Shown one piece after another: positions 45,549-53,626 of a stretch of DNA of 64,000 nucleotides. The stretch covers positions 62,001 through 126,000 of the forward strand of contig JAMPCJ010000005.1 in the NCBI GenBank assembly GCA_023666275.1. Direction: 5' to 3'. The notes beneath the pieces are model-generated. The model was not told the origin of the DNA, did not search any database, and saw nothing but the letters and a program-made list of their open reading frames with translations. How positions within the stretch are numbered: position 1 is the first letter of the stretch; each line of letters begins with the position of its first letter. The position numbers and the translations under genes are program-made. The stretch comes from Treponema brennaborense. Lineage in GTDB: Bacteria; Spirochaetota; Spirochaetia; Treponematales; Treponemataceae.

Positions 45549-45674
45549 GAACAAAAAGCACGGCAGTTATCAACCCGCGTATATTCGCTCAACAGTCCGC
45601 GAAAACTGTCAAAACGGCTCGTCAGCGGCGCTTTCCCGATTATGCATCTGCCGAAAATCTGATATAGTTTTGCC

Positions 45675-46469
45675 ATGACAGAAAAACAATGGGATGCTTT
45701 TTCGCATTTCCGCCGCCTGTTTCGCGAGCAGTGTGCGCGCTGGGCAGGCGAGGCGGAAGATTTGCGGCGGCTCCAGCAAACAATTGCGGAATCCGACGGC
45801 GTGCCGCCGTATCCGCTGGAAACGCCGGTTGTGTATAACCGCGCGCTTGATGAAATAACGGCGGAAGATGACATTAAATTGATAATTGTCGGCGATAACC
45901 CCGGCAAAAACGAACAGCTTGCGAAAAACTGCCGCTATCTTGTCGGGCAGTCAGGAAAAACAGCGGAAAATTTTTTCCGCAGGAATCCCGAACTCGGCAT
46001 CGATTTCAGAAAAAATGTTATTATTTTGAACAAAACGCCGCTGCACACGGCAAAAACAAAAGAACTCGCGCGGCTTTCCGCATCGAGCCGCATGGCAAAA
46101 ACCATTTTGCGGGAAAGCCAATTGTGGATGGCGGAACATACCGCCTGCCTTCATCGGCAATTGTCTGCATATTCGCGAGCCGGCGCTTCCTGCGCGCTTT
46201 GGCTGGTCGGCTATGCGGAACTGAAAGACCGCGGAATTTTTCTGGCGTACCGCGACAGGCTGCTCGCTTCATATACGGCACCGCATCCGCCGGAAAATGC
46301 AGCGCATCCTGCCTGCGCGGAAATATACGTGTTTCAGCATTTTTCCATGAACCGATTTTTCATAGATTTGAAGCAGCATACGGATCCGCTTTTGTCTTTG
46401 GAACAAAATATTCGGAATGTCGGCATTATGCACAGAAACGAAATTCTCGGAACGCACTTTTTTGCGTAG
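45675..46469 (+). CDS. Uracil-DNA-glycosylase-superfamily-like protein
   Basis: A 264-residue protein. LIIVGDNPGKNEQ and YLVGQSGKTAENFF lie where the UDG superfamily has its water-activating motif and the uracil-stacking loop, NVIILNKTPLHTAKT follows, and VFQHFSMNRFFID sits where motif 2 (HPS-like) is expected. Motifs differ from classical Ung and family 4 enzymes, so enzymatic function is unproven. The N-terminal ~60 residues are charged and helical. A TATAGT box at 45663-45668 ends 6 nt before the ATG and no Shine-Dalgarno is present, so the mRNA is probably leaderless. Confidence 0.55.
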   Translation: MTEKQWDAFSHFRRLFREQCARWAGEAEDLRRLQQTIAESDGVPPYPLETPVVYNRALDEITAEDDIKLIIVGDNPGKNEQLAKNCRYLVGQSGKTAENFFRRNPELGIDFRKNVIILNKTPLHTAKTKELARLSASSRMAKTILRESQLWMAEHTACLHRQLSAYSRAGASCALWLVGYAELKDRGIFLAYRDRLLASYTAPHPPENAAHPACAEIYVFQHFSMNRFFIDLKQHTDPLLSLEQNIRNVGIMHRNEILGTHFFA

Positions 46470-46580
46470 CGCGCCGTCGTTCGCTTTGCAGCAGCCGTTA
46501 TCGCATTCCTGCAAAATCGCCGCCTGCCGAAAAAACGCATTCCGCCCCCGAAAAATTTCCTGCCGCTTAGTACGTACGAG

Positions 46581-46651
46581 ATAATCTTTTTGTACCAAAA
46601 ATATTATCTTTTTGGTACAAAAACATTATCTCTTTGTACCAAAAAGATTAT
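46581..46651. repeat. 22-bp tandem palindromic repeat, three copies plus a fragment
   Basis: Copies at 46581-46602, 46603-46624 and 46625-46646 follow each other without gaps, then a 5-bp fragment. The unit is near ATTATCTTTTTGTACCAAAA with a central GTAC flanked by T-runs and A-runs, so each is close to a palindrome. The period equals about two helical turns. It lies in a 486-bp gap before a lipoprotein gene. Confidence 0.85.
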
Positions 46652-46955
46652 GCTGACAGTCTGTATGTATAGAAAACCGCATTTTTGCCTGCGGATTTCA
46701 GATGCTTGCCCCCTCACACAATAAAATTCCGCAAATTTTTTTTCATTATTGCGAAAAAAAGGAACGTTTAAATCACGAAACGACAGGCGCGCGGTTTGAT
46801 TTTTGCGCCTGCCGATTTTTCCTTTGAAACGCACAAAAAAGCGTGATTTTCCTTGCTTTTCAGCGCAGTTTCAAGTCTTTTTACGCAATTTTCTGTTTTC
46901 CAACTATATCACAATTTTGCGAAAAAAACGTTCGTTTTTTTTTAAGGAGGAAATT
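46652..46955. other. Long AT-rich leader region of the lipoprotein gene
   Basis: No gene is supported. It contains a terminator-like CAGGCGC / GCGCCTG stem followed by ATTTTT (about 46779-46812), A/T-runs, and the recurring motif TTGCGAAAAAA near 46748 and 46917, which occurs again at 47743 before the EAL gene. An AAAAAAACG / CGTTTTTTT dyad lies just before the ribosome-binding site. Confidence 0.4.
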
Positions 46956-47570
46956 GTGAAAAAAACAACACGCATTGCCGCGCTTTTGGCTGCCGCGGCG
47001 CTTATTTTCGGGGGACTGTTCTGCTCATGCTCGGACAGCGATGACGGTGTTAACACAGGCGCAGGAGGGAACGGCGAAACAACAGCCGGCGAACCGACCG
47101 ATACCGGAACCGGCAGCGGCCCAAGCACTCCTGCTGCGTACACGCTGGACATCACTTCAATTCCTGAAACAACGGGTAGCACTTCGAAAATCGATGATAC
47201 TGTAACGGTCGTTTCAACGATACAAAATTCTTCAGGTAAAGACCAGACAATCAAATATTCATCTAATGGTTATTGTCAAATGAGCGGAGCGAAAGCGCAA
47301 ACCGGCTACGGTTTGCAACTTACATTGACTGGCGCAGCGACAATTACCGCAACTGCAACCGAAAAAAATGACAGTACGAGCGGTACAAAACTCGTACTTC
47401 TTAACAGTGAGGGAACTGCCGTTTCTACAAGTGAAGCTTCTATTGATGCCAACGGCACTGCCAAAGAATCTCTCAAGGAAATTTCATTAAGTGCGGATGC
47501 CGGGACATACATTTTCGGACCTTCTGCTGGCGGTTGTTTTTTATATAGCCTTGTAATCACTTATAAATAA
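46956..47570 (+). CDS. Predicted lipoprotein with C-terminal beta-sandwich-like domain
   Basis: A 204-residue lipoprotein. The GTG start follows AAGGAGG by 7 nt; upstream codons of the frame lie in the leader. The signal ends LFCSC, with Cys23 or Cys25 as lipid site, followed by a Gly/Thr/Asp-rich flexible stretch (~27-62). The C-terminal ~130 residues (LDITSIPETTG...ITATATEKNDS...KLVLLNSEG...AGTYIFGPSAGGCFLYSLVI) resemble the beta-sandwich modules attached to pectate-lyase-like proteins in some bacteria, but no catalytic domain is present. Function is unknown. It has its own terminator downstream. Confidence 0.75.
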   Translation: MKKTTRIAALLAAAALIFGGLFCSCSDSDDGVNTGAGGNGETTAGEPTDTGTGSGPSTPAAYTLDITSIPETTGSTSKIDDTVTVVSTIQNSSGKDQTIKYSSNGYCQMSGAKAQTGYGLQLTLTGAATITATATEKNDSTSGTKLVLLNSEGTAVSTSEASIDANGTAKESLKEISLSADAGTYIFGPSAGGCFLYSLVITYK

Positions 47571-47600
47571 AAACCGCAGTTAAAGCGGCTTGCTTTTATC

Positions 47601-47636
47601 AAGGCGGAACACATCACGGTGTTCCGCCTTTTTTTT
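47601..47636 (+). terminator. Lipoprotein-gene terminator
   Basis: AAGGCGGAACAC and GTGTTCCGCCTT form a perfect 12-bp stem followed by eight T residues, an excellent intrinsic terminator. Confidence 0.95.
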
Positions 47637-47734
47637 GCGTACACTCCTCGGCGGCGGATTGCTTCGCCCGCCCGCTTTCGGCAGACCTCATCAGAAAGCA
47701 AGAACAATTTTATCCGCAAAAAAACGCTGAATTG

Positions 47735-47790
47735 TCGCAAATTGCGAAAAAATATGCTATAATTACCATGCTTGCCGGTTTTCCGGCAAG
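47735..47790 (+). promoter_or_regulatory. EAL-gene promoter with operator-like palindrome and 5'-terminal hairpin
   Basis: The palindrome TCGCAAATTGCGA (47735-47747) lies at the -35 position. An extended -10 TGCTATAAT ends at 47763. Transcription should start near 47770, directly before a perfect 8-bp hairpin CTTGCCGG-TTTT-CCGGCAAG (47771-47790); the Shine-Dalgarno AGAGGAAG begins at the foot of the hairpin. Confidence 0.6.
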
Positions 47791-47800
47791 AGGAAGAAAA

Positions 47801-49906
47801 ATGAAACAGTTGGCAAACACGAATCCTGCATATATAGACAATCTCACCGGCATTTACAACCGCGAAGGATTTCAGATTCGCGTTCAGGCTTTATTCAAGG
47901 AAAACCCCGAAACACAGTTCGTACTGCTTCGCGGCGATATATCCCGATTCAGAGTAATCAACGATATGTTCGGCGCGGAAACCGGCGACAAACTGCTCAA
48001 ATCGATAGCGGAAGAAATCGCCGAATATCTGCCGGAAAACGGCGCCTGCGCCCGTATGCACGGCGACAATTTTGTCATCTTTTACCCCGAAAACCTGCTC
48101 GACATCGAACAGATGATGCAAAAACTGGACGCGCTGCTTGCCCGCACATTTCCTTCGTATCCGATAAAAGTTTACGTCGGAATTTATTATATCACGAACC
48201 CTGCCATGCCGGTGGATTTGATGTGCGACAGGGCAAAACTCGCGCTTGAAACAGTCAAAGGCAACTACATTCACAACTATGCCGTATACGATGACACAAT
48301 CCGCAGCAAACTGATGGAAGAACAGCAAATCGTTGCGGAAATGGAAACAGGACTTGCGCAGGGACAGTTTTTTGTCGAATATCAGCCCATTTTCAGCGCA
48401 ACAACAAACGAACCGGTCAGTGCAGAAGCGCTCGTGCGCTGGAAGCATCCGAAAAAAGGAATCATCAATCCGGGAATATTTATTCCCTTGTTTGAAAAAA
48501 ACGGTTTCGTTACAAAGCTTGATTTTTACGTCTGGGAGCAAGTGTGCAAATTTCTGCATGAAGAACTGGAAGCAGGACATCATGTCATTCCCATTTCCGT
48601 AAATGTGTCGCGCCGCAATTTTTTCAATACCGATTTATGCAATAAACTGCTCGAACTTACCGGCAAATATCACATCGATACATCGCTTTTGAAACTCGAA
48701 ATAACCGAAAGCGCATACACGGACAATCCCGTGCTGCTTGAAAATATTCTGCTGAATTTGCAGACGCACGGATTCAAAATTTTGATGGACGATTTCGGCA
48801 GCGGATATTCTTCTTTGAATATGCTCAAAGATATTCCCGTCGATATTCTTAAAATCGACATGAATTTTATCCGTGAAATAGAAACCTCCGAACGCGCGGC
48901 AAATATCCTGAACAGTGTCGTCCGCATGGCAAAATGGCTTTCCATGAATATTGTCGCAGAAGGCATAGAAACCCGCAAGCAGCTGGAATTTCTGCGCAGC
49001 ATCGGATGCGACTGCATTCAAGGTTTTTATTTTTCGAAACCGCTGCCGGAAAAAACGTATTCATCGCTGATAAATTCCGGCATCAAGGAAAAGGCAACAG
49101 ACGAAATTATTCGGGAAGAAGACATTGCAAAAGATTTCGATGTGTTTTGGACGGCAAACAGCACAACAAACTTTTTAATGAACAGCATGATCGGCGCTAT
49201 GTGCATTTTCGAATTTTCGGGAGATTCGATTGAGCTTCTGCGCGCAAACGAAGCATACATCAAACTCATGGGCGGCTCCGACCTGAACGTATTTCCGTCA
49301 AATCGGAATATTCTGTCTTCAATTCAAGAAGAGGATCGCCGAAAAATTCTGGACGCGTGCACCGAAGCGCAGACAACAAAAGAGCTGCGGCAGATAATTG
49401 TGCGCAGCGGTTCGCCGTCGAAAATTATCTGGCTTGAAATAAAAATAAAATACATCGGAAAAACTTCCCGAAGCGCGCTGTATTACGCCGCGCTGACCGA
49501 TATAACCAATCAAAAAGATTTCGAACAAAAAAATGCGTTATACCGCTACACAACTATTTTCCGCGGATTTTTCGGCACGATTTCGGAACTGGATTATACC
49601 GACAACACGGCGCATCTTATTTTATTCAATACGCATTCGCTGTATCAAGAAACAAATGTTCGGGACTTGGACGAAGCGATGGCGGAAATGTGCGAGATTA
49701 TTCATCCGGATGACCGGCAGCGGTTTTTGGAATGCACAAAACTGGAAAATTTAAAAGCCGCAACCGCGAAAAACGGCGAAATGACGCTTGAACTGCGCGT
49801 AAAACGAAAAGACGGAAATTATCACAAGACAGTACATATATACGTGCCCGAAAATAATCCGGACGGAAAAAATATTTTTATGGTATTTACCAAAAAAGAT
49901 TTATAA
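47801..49906 (+). CDS. GGDEF-EAL protein with C-terminal PAS-like region (probable c-di-GMP phosphodiesterase)
   Basis: A 701-residue cytoplasmic protein. The GGDEF domain (~10-165) is degenerate: HGDNF at 87-91 replaces GGDEF, so it is probably not a cyclase but may bind GTP. The EAL domain (~175-430) keeps its catalytic set: EAL at 209-211, NVSRRNF, LEITES, MDDFGSGYSSL, LKIDMNFI and AEGIETR. It should therefore cleave c-di-GMP. The remaining ~270 residues look like one or two PAS/PAC modules (IKLMGGSDL; IWLEIKIKYIGKTSR), an unusual position after EAL. The start at 47801 is preceded by AGAGGAAG at 8 nt; in-frame ATG 47768 lies before the expected transcription start. Confidence 0.92.
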   Translation: MKQLANTNPAYIDNLTGIYNREGFQIRVQALFKENPETQFVLLRGDISRFRVINDMFGAETGDKLLKSIAEEIAEYLPENGACARMHGDNFVIFYPENLLDIEQMMQKLDALLARTFPSYPIKVYVGIYYITNPAMPVDLMCDRAKLALETVKGNYIHNYAVYDDTIRSKLMEEQQIVAEMETGLAQGQFFVEYQPIFSATTNEPVSAEALVRWKHPKKGIINPGIFIPLFEKNGFVTKLDFYVWEQVCKFLHEELEAGHHVIPISVNVSRRNFFNTDLCNKLLELTGKYHIDTSLLKLEITESAYTDNPVLLENILLNLQTHGFKILMDDFGSGYSSLNMLKDIPVDILKIDMNFIREIETSERAANILNSVVRMAKWLSMNIVAEGIETRKQLEFLRSIGCDCIQGFYFSKPLPEKTYSSLINSGIKEKATDEIIREEDIAKDFDVFWTANSTTNFLMNSMIGAMCIFEFSGDSIELLRANEAYIKLMGGSDLNVFPSNRNILSSIQEEDRRKILDACTEAQTTKELRQIIVRSGSPSKIIWLEIKIKYIGKTSRSALYYAALTDITNQKDFEQKNALYRYTTIFRGFFGTISELDYTDNTAHLILFNTHSLYQETNVRDLDEAMAEMCEIIHPDDRQRFLECTKLENLKAATAKNGEMTLELRVKRKDGNYHKTVHIYVPENNPDGKNIFMVFTKKDL

Positions 49907-49923
49907 TTGTTCCGCATATTTCA

Positions 49924-51855
49924 TTATATATTTTCCGTATTTTCCGCCGCAGTATTTTTCACCGCGCGGCAGATAAACTCCCCGTATTTTTCGGCTTTTA
50001 CCGCACCGATGCCGTATATATTCAGAAGTTCTGTTTTTTCCGCCGGCTTTTTCACTGCCGCGTCTTCAAGCGTTTTGTCGCTGAAAATGACATACGGCGG
50101 AACCTCGGCTTCATCCGCCAGTTTCCTGCGGATTTTCCGCAATTCGCTGAAAATTGCCTGTCCCCATTCATCATTTGCGGCAAGGTGCGCTGCGCCGCGC
50201 TTTTCCGCAGTCTGCGCGGGAGCAAAAGAGGCTTGCGGAACACTGCGCTTTTCGGACGGAACAAACGGCAGATACACAGAGCCGCGGGCAAACAGCGTAT
50301 CTTTTGCGTCGCGGGTAAGCGAAAGCACGCCGTATTCTTCCGATTTGCGCAAAAAACCGGCTTCTGTCAGCAGACGGACAAGCTCGAACCAATCATCACG
50401 CGTGTATTCTCTGCCGATTCCCCAAGTTGAAAGACGGTTGTGCCCGTTATCCAAAATACGCTGCCGGCGGGAACCGAGCAGGACATCAATAATGTACGCC
50501 GCACCGTAGCGTTCATTGGTCCGCATAATGCAGGAAAGCAATTTTTGAACGGGAACCGTAACATCTGTATCGGCAGCGGGAAGAGAATCGCACACATCGC
50601 AGCAGCCGTTTTCCTGCGGCGTTTTAAACTGTTCATTCGGCGGATACGATTCTCCGAAGTATGCAAGCAAATACGCGCGGCGGCACGTTCTGCATTCAGC
50701 ATAATCAGTCATCGCTTTGAGCTGCTGTTCCGCTGCCGCACGTTCTTCCGGAGTTTTATCCTTAAAAAAGAATCGGATTTTCCGCGTATCGGCATAGCTG
50801 TAAAAAAGCACGGCACGCGCGGCATCTCCGTCCCGTCCTGCGCGTCCGATTTCCTGATAGTATTGTTCTATGCTTTTCGGCAAATCGAAGTGAATCACGT
50901 AGCGGACATTCGGTTTATTGATTCCCATGCCGAACGCGACTGTCGCGACAATAACCGGAATATCATCGCGGACAAAGCGTGTCTGGTTTTCCGCGCGGGC
51001 AAAATCGCTTAACCCCGCATGATACGGCAGTGCCTCAATCCCGCTGCTGCATAGCGCGGCTGTCAGCTCATCCACTTGGCGGCGGGAAAAACAATACACA
51101 ATTCCGCTTTGTTCTTTGCGGGAACGGATAAATTCTATCAGCATTTGCTGCGCCCGTTTTCCGCCGCCGGCACCCGTTTTGCCGACAACTTCCAAATAAA
51201 TATTCGGGCGGTTAAAACTTGATACAAATTCCTTGAAGCGGCTGCCGCTTTCGGAATGCCTGCGCGGCGCAGCATCCGCAGATGTCATGCCGAGGCAGCG
51301 CTGTATATCGCGCCGCACTTTTACCGTTGCCGTAGCCGTCAATGCAAGGCAAACAGCATCGGGAACAAGCTCCCGCAAATGAATTATTTGGCGGTACTCC
51401 GGTCTGAAATCGTGTCCCCATTCGGAAATGCAGTGCGCTTCATCGATTGTCAGGCAGTCGACGCGGACAGCGCAAAGCAAATTCCGCAGCCGTTCCGTGG
51501 CAAGCGTTTCCGGCGCAACGTACAGCAGCTTTACGCTTCCGTCGCGGACATGTTCCATATTTTTGCGATATGTATCTTTATCAAGCGAACTGTTCAGAAA
51601 AACCGCAGGAATGCCAATAGCATCGAGCTGGGCAACTTGATCCTGCATCAGCGCAATAAGCGGCGAAACCACAACCGTCAAACCGTGAAAAAGCATTGCG
51701 GGAATTTGATAGCACAGCGATTTTCCGCCGCCGGTAGGCATAACCGCGAGTGTGTCTTGCCCCGCAAGTACGGACGTGATAATTTCTTCCTGCCCCGCAC
51801 GAAACGAATTATAGCCGAAATACTGTTTCAGAACAGCAAGCAGTTTTTCATGCAT
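49924..51855 (-). CDS. recQ: ATP-dependent DNA helicase RecQ
   Basis: A 643-residue 3'-5' helicase. It has motif I MPTGGGKSLCYQIPAM, the DEAH box TIDEAHCISEWGHDFRPEY with the RecQ aromatic loop, motif VI QEIGRAGRDG, zinc-binding cysteines CRTCRR and CCDVCD, a winged helix and a C-terminal HRDC domain (KPAEKTELLNIYGIGAVKAEKYGE). It processes stalled forks and recombination intermediates. No Shine-Dalgarno: TATACT ends 7 nt before the ATG, with TGGACA at 18 bp, in a promoter interlocked with the divergent FAD-oxidoreductase gene. It converges on the EAL gene with a gap of 17 bp. Confidence 0.97.
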   Translation of the reverse strand: MHEKLLAVLKQYFGYNSFRAGQEEIITSVLAGQDTLAVMPTGGGKSLCYQIPAMLFHGLTVVVSPLIALMQDQVAQLDAIGIPAVFLNSSLDKDTYRKNMEHVRDGSVKLLYVAPETLATERLRNLLCAVRVDCLTIDEAHCISEWGHDFRPEYRQIIHLRELVPDAVCLALTATATVKVRRDIQRCLGMTSADAAPRRHSESGSRFKEFVSSFNRPNIYLEVVGKTGAGGGKRAQQMLIEFIRSRKEQSGIVYCFSRRQVDELTAALCSSGIEALPYHAGLSDFARAENQTRFVRDDIPVIVATVAFGMGINKPNVRYVIHFDLPKSIEQYYQEIGRAGRDGDAARAVLFYSYADTRKIRFFFKDKTPEERAAAEQQLKAMTDYAECRTCRRAYLLAYFGESYPPNEQFKTPQENGCCDVCDSLPAADTDVTVPVQKLLSCIMRTNERYGAAYIIDVLLGSRRQRILDNGHNRLSTWGIGREYTRDDWFELVRLLTEAGFLRKSEEYGVLSLTRDAKDTLFARGSVYLPFVPSEKRSVPQASFAPAQTAEKRGAAHLAANDEWGQAIFSELRKIRRKLADEAEVPPYVIFSDKTLEDAAVKKPAEKTELLNIYGIGAVKAEKYGEFICRAVKNTAAENTENI

Positions 51856-51892
51856 GACACAAAGTATACAGAAGTGTATACTTACTTGTCCA
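51854..51892. promoter_or_regulatory. Interlocked divergent near-leaderless promoters, recQ / FAD oxidoreductase
   Basis: Plus strand: ATGACA (51854-51859), 17 bp, TATACT (51877-51882), then 9 nt to the ATG at 51892. Minus strand: TGGACA (51892-51887), 18 bp, TATACT (51868-51863), then 7 nt to the recQ ATG at 51855. Each -35 overlaps the other gene's start codon. Confidence 0.75.
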
Positions 51893-53520
51893 TGATATAC
51901 GAACTGACAATCACGGTGCGCCCCGAAGACGAAACGAATAAAAAACTGATACGGAAAAAAATCGCAGAAAAACTTTCGGAAAAAAATCCGATGTCTGCGC
52001 AGGACAGCAGCTGTTCATTTGTTCTCGAAAAAAAATCTATCGACGCGCGGCACGGAAAAATAAAGCTTCAATTAAAATACGCAGTCCACATCGGAGAAGA
52101 TTCGCAGGAATGCATGCAAGACGATGCCGCAAAAAAACCATTCGCTCCCGCATGGAAAAACGCCGATCCGAAAAAGCGCGTCGTCATCATCGGCTGCGGT
52201 CCCGCAGGGCTTTTCGCCGCGCTGCGGCTTCTTGAAAACGGCATTACGCCTGTCATTCTCGAACGCGGAACCGATACGGCGCATCGCAAAACAGATATTG
52301 CAGCTATCAGCCGGACGCAGACAGTCAATGCCGATTCAAATTACTGTTTCGGCGAAGGCGGCGCCGGCACTTTTTCGGACGGAAAACTGCGCACACGTTC
52401 CCGAAAACGCGGCAATCCGTCGCGCATTTTGGAAATTCTTCATTATTTCGGAGCAGATGAATCTATTTTAACCGACGCGCATCCGCATATCGGCACAGAC
52501 AAACTGCCTGTTATTATCAATGCGCTCACGTCGGCAATACGCTCATTCGGCGGGCAAATCCATTTTAATACAAAATGCGAATCGCTGATTATTTCAAACA
52601 ACAAAGTCTGCGGTGCTGATGCCGTGAATACAATATCAGGAAGCCGCAGCAGCTTTGAGGGGCGCGCCGTCATCGCTGCTTCGGGACATTCTGCGCCGGA
52701 TATATACATGATGCTGGACGGCATCGAAAAAAACATCGGCGGCCGCATTCTGGAACCCAAAACATTTGCAATGGGCGTTCGCGTAGAACATCCGAGAAGC
52801 ATTATCGACGCAATTCAATATCACGGGAAGGCGCGCAGCCGAGTGCTTCCCGCTGCGGAATATCAGCTTGCCGCGCAAATCGACGGACGCGGCGTATATT
52901 CATTCTGCATGTGTCCCGGAGGACTTGTCGTGCCTTCCGCGGCGGACAACAGCAGCATCGTGGTAAACGGCATGTCGCCCGCAAGCAGGAACACGCGCTG
53001 GTCAAACGCCGCCATTGTCGCAGAAACACGACCGGAAGACATTCCCGAACAATTCGGCAGCGGCGCGCTGAGCGGACTTCGATACCGCACATGGATAGAA
53101 CAAACCGCACAGGCAGAAAGCGGCGGCGGACAAAAAGCGCCCGCACAAATGCTTGAAGATTTTCTTGCCGGAAAAAAATCGGCGGCATTGCCGGAATCTT
53201 CATATACGCCGGGGCTTGTGTCTTCCCGCCTCGACAGATGGCTGCCGGAACATATAACATCCCGCCTGAAACAAGCGTTCCTGCAATTCAACGCAAAAAT
53301 GCGCGGATTTATTTGTCCCGAAGCGCTTTTAATCGCACCGGAAACGCGTACTTCTTCGCCGCTGCGTATTTTGCGGGAAAACACAACATTCGAAAATCCG
53401 TCGCTGCGCGGATTGTTTCCCGCAGGAGAAGGCGCAGGATATTCGGGTGGAATCGTTTCTTCCGCCATTGACGGCGAAAACGCGGCATGCGCTGTCTGCA
53501 ATACGTATTTTCGGGAATGA
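51892..53520 (+). CDS. FAD-dependent oxidoreductase (uncharacterised dehydrogenase family)
   Basis: A 542-residue flavoprotein. After an ~90-residue N-terminal part there is the Rossmann FAD site VVIIGCGPAGLFAALRLLENG with an acidic end (LERG), then FGEGGAGTFSDGKLRTRSR, AVIAASGHSAPDIY, and the C-terminal FAD-binding GLFPAGEGAGYSGGIVSSAIDG. The order fits the widespread NAD(FAD)-dependent dehydrogenase group often annotated COG2509; its substrate is unknown. The frame is open 212 codons upstream inside recQ antisense, but the promoter at 51854-51882 and MIYELTITVRPEDET set the start at 51892. There is no Shine-Dalgarno. Confidence 0.88.
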   Translation: MIYELTITVRPEDETNKKLIRKKIAEKLSEKNPMSAQDSSCSFVLEKKSIDARHGKIKLQLKYAVHIGEDSQECMQDDAAKKPFAPAWKNADPKKRVVIIGCGPAGLFAALRLLENGITPVILERGTDTAHRKTDIAAISRTQTVNADSNYCFGEGGAGTFSDGKLRTRSRKRGNPSRILEILHYFGADESILTDAHPHIGTDKLPVIINALTSAIRSFGGQIHFNTKCESLIISNNKVCGADAVNTISGSRSSFEGRAVIAASGHSAPDIYMMLDGIEKNIGGRILEPKTFAMGVRVEHPRSIIDAIQYHGKARSRVLPAAEYQLAAQIDGRGVYSFCMCPGGLVVPSAADNSSIVVNGMSPASRNTRWSNAAIVAETRPEDIPEQFGSGALSGLRYRTWIEQTAQAESGGGQKAPAQMLEDFLAGKKSAALPESSYTPGLVSSRLDRWLPEHITSRLKQAFLQFNAKMRGFICPEALLIAPETRTSSPLRILRENTTFENPSLRGLFPAGEGAGYSGGIVSSAIDGENAACAVCNTYFRE

Positions 53521-53591
53521 AAAATTACCGCACGCGTTTTTTGCGGTGCTGAAATTGCAGCATTTTTCAAGTCAAGCGCATCAACGATATA

Positions 53592-53620
53592 TTGCCGGTT
53601 ATTTTTTTTTCCTGTACATT
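53592..53620 (+). promoter_or_regulatory. Putative leaderless promoter of the ABC exporter
   Basis: TTGCCG (53592-53597), 17 bp and TACATT (53615-53620) end 6 nt before the exporter ATG. No Shine-Dalgarno is present. Confidence 0.4.
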
Positions 53621-53626
53621 TTAAGT

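Noticed and set aside
46581-46651. CRISPR array
   Set aside because: Repeat units abut without spacers and no cas genes are nearby.
46604-46834. 76-codon minus-strand ORF in the long intergenic gap
   Set aside because: No Shine-Dalgarno, includes the tandem repeat and a terminator-like stem, no domain; could be a decayed gene but not supportable.
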